Source: Ignavibacteria bacterium (GTDB taxonomy: Bacteria > Bacteroidota > Ignavibacteria > Kapaibacteriales > Kapaibacteriaceae). Taken from it: DNA of 64,000 nt. Of the stretch, positions 61,180-64,000 are shown piece by piece. Position 1 is the first letter of the stretch. Every line of letters begins with the position of its first letter. Under the pieces are notes generated by a model. It had not been told where the DNA came from. It saw nothing but the letters and a program-made list of their open reading frames with translations, and did not search any database. The position numbers and the translations under genes are program-made. The DNA lies in assembly GCA_947495975.1 (NCBI GenBank), contig CANMBE010000005.1, positions 1 to 64,000 on the forward strand. Direction: 5' to 3'.

Positions 61180-62592
61180 ATGACGGTGGTCCAAGAACAA
61201 GAGAGATTGCAGGCTTCCTTACTCGGTGAGGAACCCGTGCGCGAAGGACTCGTGCTCGGCAATCCATCGGTACGGGACGTAACAGCTCGTATCGCCAGTA
61301 TCGTGGAGTCAAAGATCACCCTGAAATACCTTGCCACACTTGCTGTGACAGGTGGTATGGCAGCATGGGGATTGTTTGCACTCTACTATACGTTCACGGT
61401 GGGTATTGGGGCATGGGGCTTGAACAACCCGGTAGGATGGGGATGGGACATCACGAACTTCGTGTTCTGGATTGGTATTGGCCATGCCGGTACACTCATT
61501 TCGGCTATCCTCTTTCTCTTCCACCAAAAGTGGCGTACGGCCATTAATAGGTCGGCCGAGGCAATGACGATCTTTGCCGTTATCTGCGCCTTAACCATGG
61601 TGCTGAGTCATACAGGCCGCCCGTGGCTTTTCTATTGGCTACTTCCGTATCCTAATCAGATGCAAATGTGGGTCAACTTCCGATCCCCGCTTGCGTGGGA
61701 CGTGTTTGCTGTGAACACGTACTTCACAGTGTCTGCATTGTTCTGGTTTGTTGGTCTGATTCCTGACCTTGCAACACTTCGTAACTATGTTAAGAGTGAC
61801 ATTGCCAAGAAGGTCTATGGTGTTTTGTCTTTGGGCTGGACGGGATCCACACGCCACTGGCACCATTACGAAATCGGCTACATGATCTTAGCTGGTATTT
61901 CAACGCCGCTTGTACTTTCTGTTCACTCTGTGGTGTCGTTCGACTTTACCGTTGGCATCCTACCCGGCTGGCATACAACAATCTTCCCGCCATACTTTGT
62001 TGCAGGAGCCATTTTCTCTGGCTTCGCCATGGTGATGACGCTTTTGATCATCACAAGGGAAGTGCTCGATCTAAAGCAGTTCATTACGCTGAAGCACTTC
62101 GATAATATGAACAAGATCATACTTGCCACAGGTATGATGGTTGGATATGCGTACGCCATGGAAATGTTTATCGCATGGTACTCAGGAAGCGATTGGGAGC
62201 GTTGGGTGTTCATTAATCGCGCCATGGGTGACTATGCATGGGCGTATTGGACAATGGTAGTGTGCAATGTTGTATCACCACAAGTATACTGGTTCAAAAA
62301 AGCACGCAGAAGTATTCCACTGATGTTCGTGATCTCAATCTTTGTGAACATCGGTATGTGGTTTGAAAGATTTACGATCATTTCAACAACGCTTCACCAC
62401 GACTTTCTACCGGCTTCATGGGGATATTATTCTCCAACGTGGGTTGAGATATCAATCTTGATTGGCACGTTCGGCATTTTCCTTTCGCTCTTTCTCTTGT
62501 TTGCAAAGTTCGTTCCGGTTATCGCCATTGCAGAGATCAAGAGCATCTTGCCAGGTTCGCAGCCAAAGCATCACCATACCCCACACTCATGA
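61180..62592 (+). CDS. actC: Alternative complex III subunit ActC (NrfD-like membrane protein)
   Basis: Ten-TM NrfD-like pattern, WIGIGHAGTLISAILFLFHQKWRTAINRSAEAMT. Confidence 0.95.
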   Translation: MTVVQEQERLQASLLGEEPVREGLVLGNPSVRDVTARIASIVESKITLKYLATLAVTGGMAAWGLFALYYTFTVGIGAWGLNNPVGWGWDITNFVFWIGIGHAGTLISAILFLFHQKWRTAINRSAEAMTIFAVICALTMVLSHTGRPWLFYWLLPYPNQMQMWVNFRSPLAWDVFAVNTYFTVSALFWFVGLIPDLATLRNYVKSDIAKKVYGVLSLGWTGSTRHWHHYEIGYMILAGISTPLVLSVHSVVSFDFTVGILPGWHTTIFPPYFVAGAIFSGFAMVMTLLIITREVLDLKQFITLKHFDNMNKIILATGMMVGYAYAMEMFIAWYSGSDWERWVFINRAMGDYAWAYWTMVVCNVVSPQVYWFKKARRSIPLMFVISIFVNIGMWFERFTIISTTLHHDFLPASWGYYSPTWVEISILIGTFGIFLSLFLLFAKFVPVIAIAEIKSILPGSQPKHHHTPHS

Positions 62593-63131
62593 GTACAACA
62601 CCTGTCGGCGTCATTGGAGAGTTTACCGAGGTAAACGCGGCTGTTGCAGCGGCGGAAAAACTGCGCGATGCAGGCTACCGAAGCTGGGACATCCACACAC
62701 CATATCCTGTACACGGTCTCGATAAAGCAATGGGCGTAAAGCGCTCCATTTTATCGTATTTCTCTTTTGCAGGTTTGGTAGGGGGCTTATCAACTGCAGT
62801 AGGACTTCAGTATTGGACCGGTGCGGTGGACTACAAACTGAACATTGGTGGCAAGGGATTTTTCGATTGGCAGTTCTCTGTTCCAATTGATTTCGAATTG
62901 TCAATTCTTGGAACGGCTCTCTTGACCGTGGCCGGACTGTTTCATCTATGTAGACTTCCTACATGGTACAATCGTTATCAAGATGATGAATCATTTAAGA
63001 AGGCAACAGACGATACGTTTGTTGTTACCATTGATTCAGAAGACGACAGATTTTCGGCTGACGGAACACAGACAATGCTTCGGCAACTCGGCGCTGCAAA
63101 CGTCCACCTTGTAACTGCTACAGCGGAATGA
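62589..63131 (+). CDS. actD: Alternative complex III subunit ActD (DUF3341)
   Basis: GVIGEFTEVNAAVAAAEKLRDAGYRSWDIHTPYPVHGLDKAMG; two TM segments. Confidence 0.95.
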   Translation: MSTTPVGVIGEFTEVNAAVAAAEKLRDAGYRSWDIHTPYPVHGLDKAMGVKRSILSYFSFAGLVGGLSTAVGLQYWTGAVDYKLNIGGKGFFDWQFSVPIDFELSILGTALLTVAGLFHLCRLPTWYNRYQDDESFKKATDDTFVVTIDSEDDRFSADGTQTMLRQLGAANVHLVTATAE

Positions 63132-63156
63132 TCACGAACCTCAACGGCATCCTCGC

Positions 63157-63780
63157 ATGAACGTACGTAAACTTCCTATCCTCTGGATACTCCTCGGCTT
63201 GCTCATTGCAGGCTTCACGACGCTTGTTCTCGCAGGCCAGATTCCATGGTTCTCAAAGCAACCGCCTCTTGAATTTCTCTATAATATGGACCTGACATTT
63301 AAGGCCATTCCTCAATCGGGAAATACGTTCTTCGCTGATCGGAAGAGCCTTCGTGATCCAGTTGCGGGTACCATTGCACGCGGAGCACAGCCTTACGCAT
63401 TAGGTATGGGAGACATTGATGCAGCAGAGACAGAGAATGTGGATCCAAATCTCCCAATGACGGAATTCGTGATGGCCCGTGGCCAAAATCGATTCAACGT
63501 CTTCTGCGCTGCCTGCCACAACTACGATGCAAAGAGTCTTTCGAAACTCGTCAAACGTGGATCATGGCCTGGTATTCCCGACCTAACACGTGAACAAACA
63601 GCAGCGCTTTCAAATGCTCGGATATTTCATATCATAAGTGCTGGTCAAAATCTCATGCCGAGTTATGCTGATAAGATCTCGGTAACTGATCGCTGGGCTA
63701 TCATTCGCTATCTAAGAACGCTTCAGGGTGTTGTTGGAACGGCGAGTAATCCTTCAGCAGTAACCACACAAGCACAGTAA
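63157..63780 (+). CDS. actE: Alternative complex III subunit ActE, monoheme cytochrome c
   Basis: FNVFCAACHNYDAK heme motif; LMPSYADKISVTDRWAIIRYLRTLQ. Confidence 0.94.
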   Translation: MNVRKLPILWILLGLLIAGFTTLVLAGQIPWFSKQPPLEFLYNMDLTFKAIPQSGNTFFADRKSLRDPVAGTIARGAQPYALGMGDIDAAETENVDPNLPMTEFVMARGQNRFNVFCAACHNYDAKSLSKLVKRGSWPGIPDLTREQTAALSNARIFHIISAGQNLMPSYADKISVTDRWAIIRYLRTLQGVVGTASNPSAVTTQAQ

Positions 63781-63802
63781 TCGCCAAGAGGAGCAATACA
63801 CA

Positions 63803-64000
63803 ATGTCAAATGTCAATCTTGGCTCAACACCGATAATCGGGAAGATCAATACGATCGGAATGGTTCTCGCTGTAGTAGGTGCCATTGGTCTCGGAGCCAC
63901 TTTCGCACTGAACGGTCAACAACGTTTTTTTGCAGACTACTTGCTCGGGTTTTGGTACTTCGCCGGGATCAGCGTAACGATGATGTTCTTTTCTGCCTTG
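63803..64000 (+). CDS. actF: Alternative complex III subunit ActF, N-terminus, truncated by window end
   Basis: MSNVNLGSTPIIGKINTIGMVLAVVGAIGLGATFALNGQQRFFADYLLGFWYFAGISVTMMFFSAL; open to the right edge, so absent from the ORF track. Confidence 0.85.
   Translation, partial: MSNVNLGSTPIIGKINTIGMVLAVVGAIGLGATFALNGQQRFFADYLLGFWYFAGISVTMMFFSAL

Overview
Bacterial chromosome segment, mostly housekeeping genes at high coding density. T9SS-type secreted protein, Bacteroidetes-type insert-containing IspG, DUF3127 and an alternative complex III locus suggest the Bacteroidota/Chlorobiota/Kapabacteria-Ignavibacteria-Rhodothermota sphere (inference). Main blocks: a truncated minus-strand low-complexity protein (Rho N-terminus-like) carrying a 24-bp tandem repeat; tRNA-His; a GH57 / UbiA / DprE1-like / DprE2-like operon; ftsH-hpt-tilS-dusB; a Hydin-like T9SS protein; MATE; mreBCD-smc; lysC; small protein-rpmE-rpsR; VWA protein; tRNA-Gln-prs-rplY; an ispG split into two ORFs; rhomboid-pgk-gap; ruvC / Dna2-like helicase-nuclease / recJ; rsgA; tRNA-Ser and tRNA-Leu; a small gene with a candidate -1 frameshift; nuoD-trmH; M61 peptidase; alaS; purD; and a long respiratory operon (cytochrome c, A2-type cox genes, ctaA, ctaB, sco, DUF420, CPxC membrane protein, actABCDEF) running off the right edge. 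No CRISPR array, transposase, phage gene or rRNA was recognised. The best second-look items are the split ispG, the candidate frameshift at 37829-37835, the Dna2-like protein lacking visible Fe-S cysteines in the recJ-ruvC cluster, the GH57+DPA-type operon, the PRDDRRDE repeat protein, terminator hairpins embedded in convergent coding sequences, and the frequent GCCCCTT/AAGGGGC heptamer. No clearly novel defence system was found.
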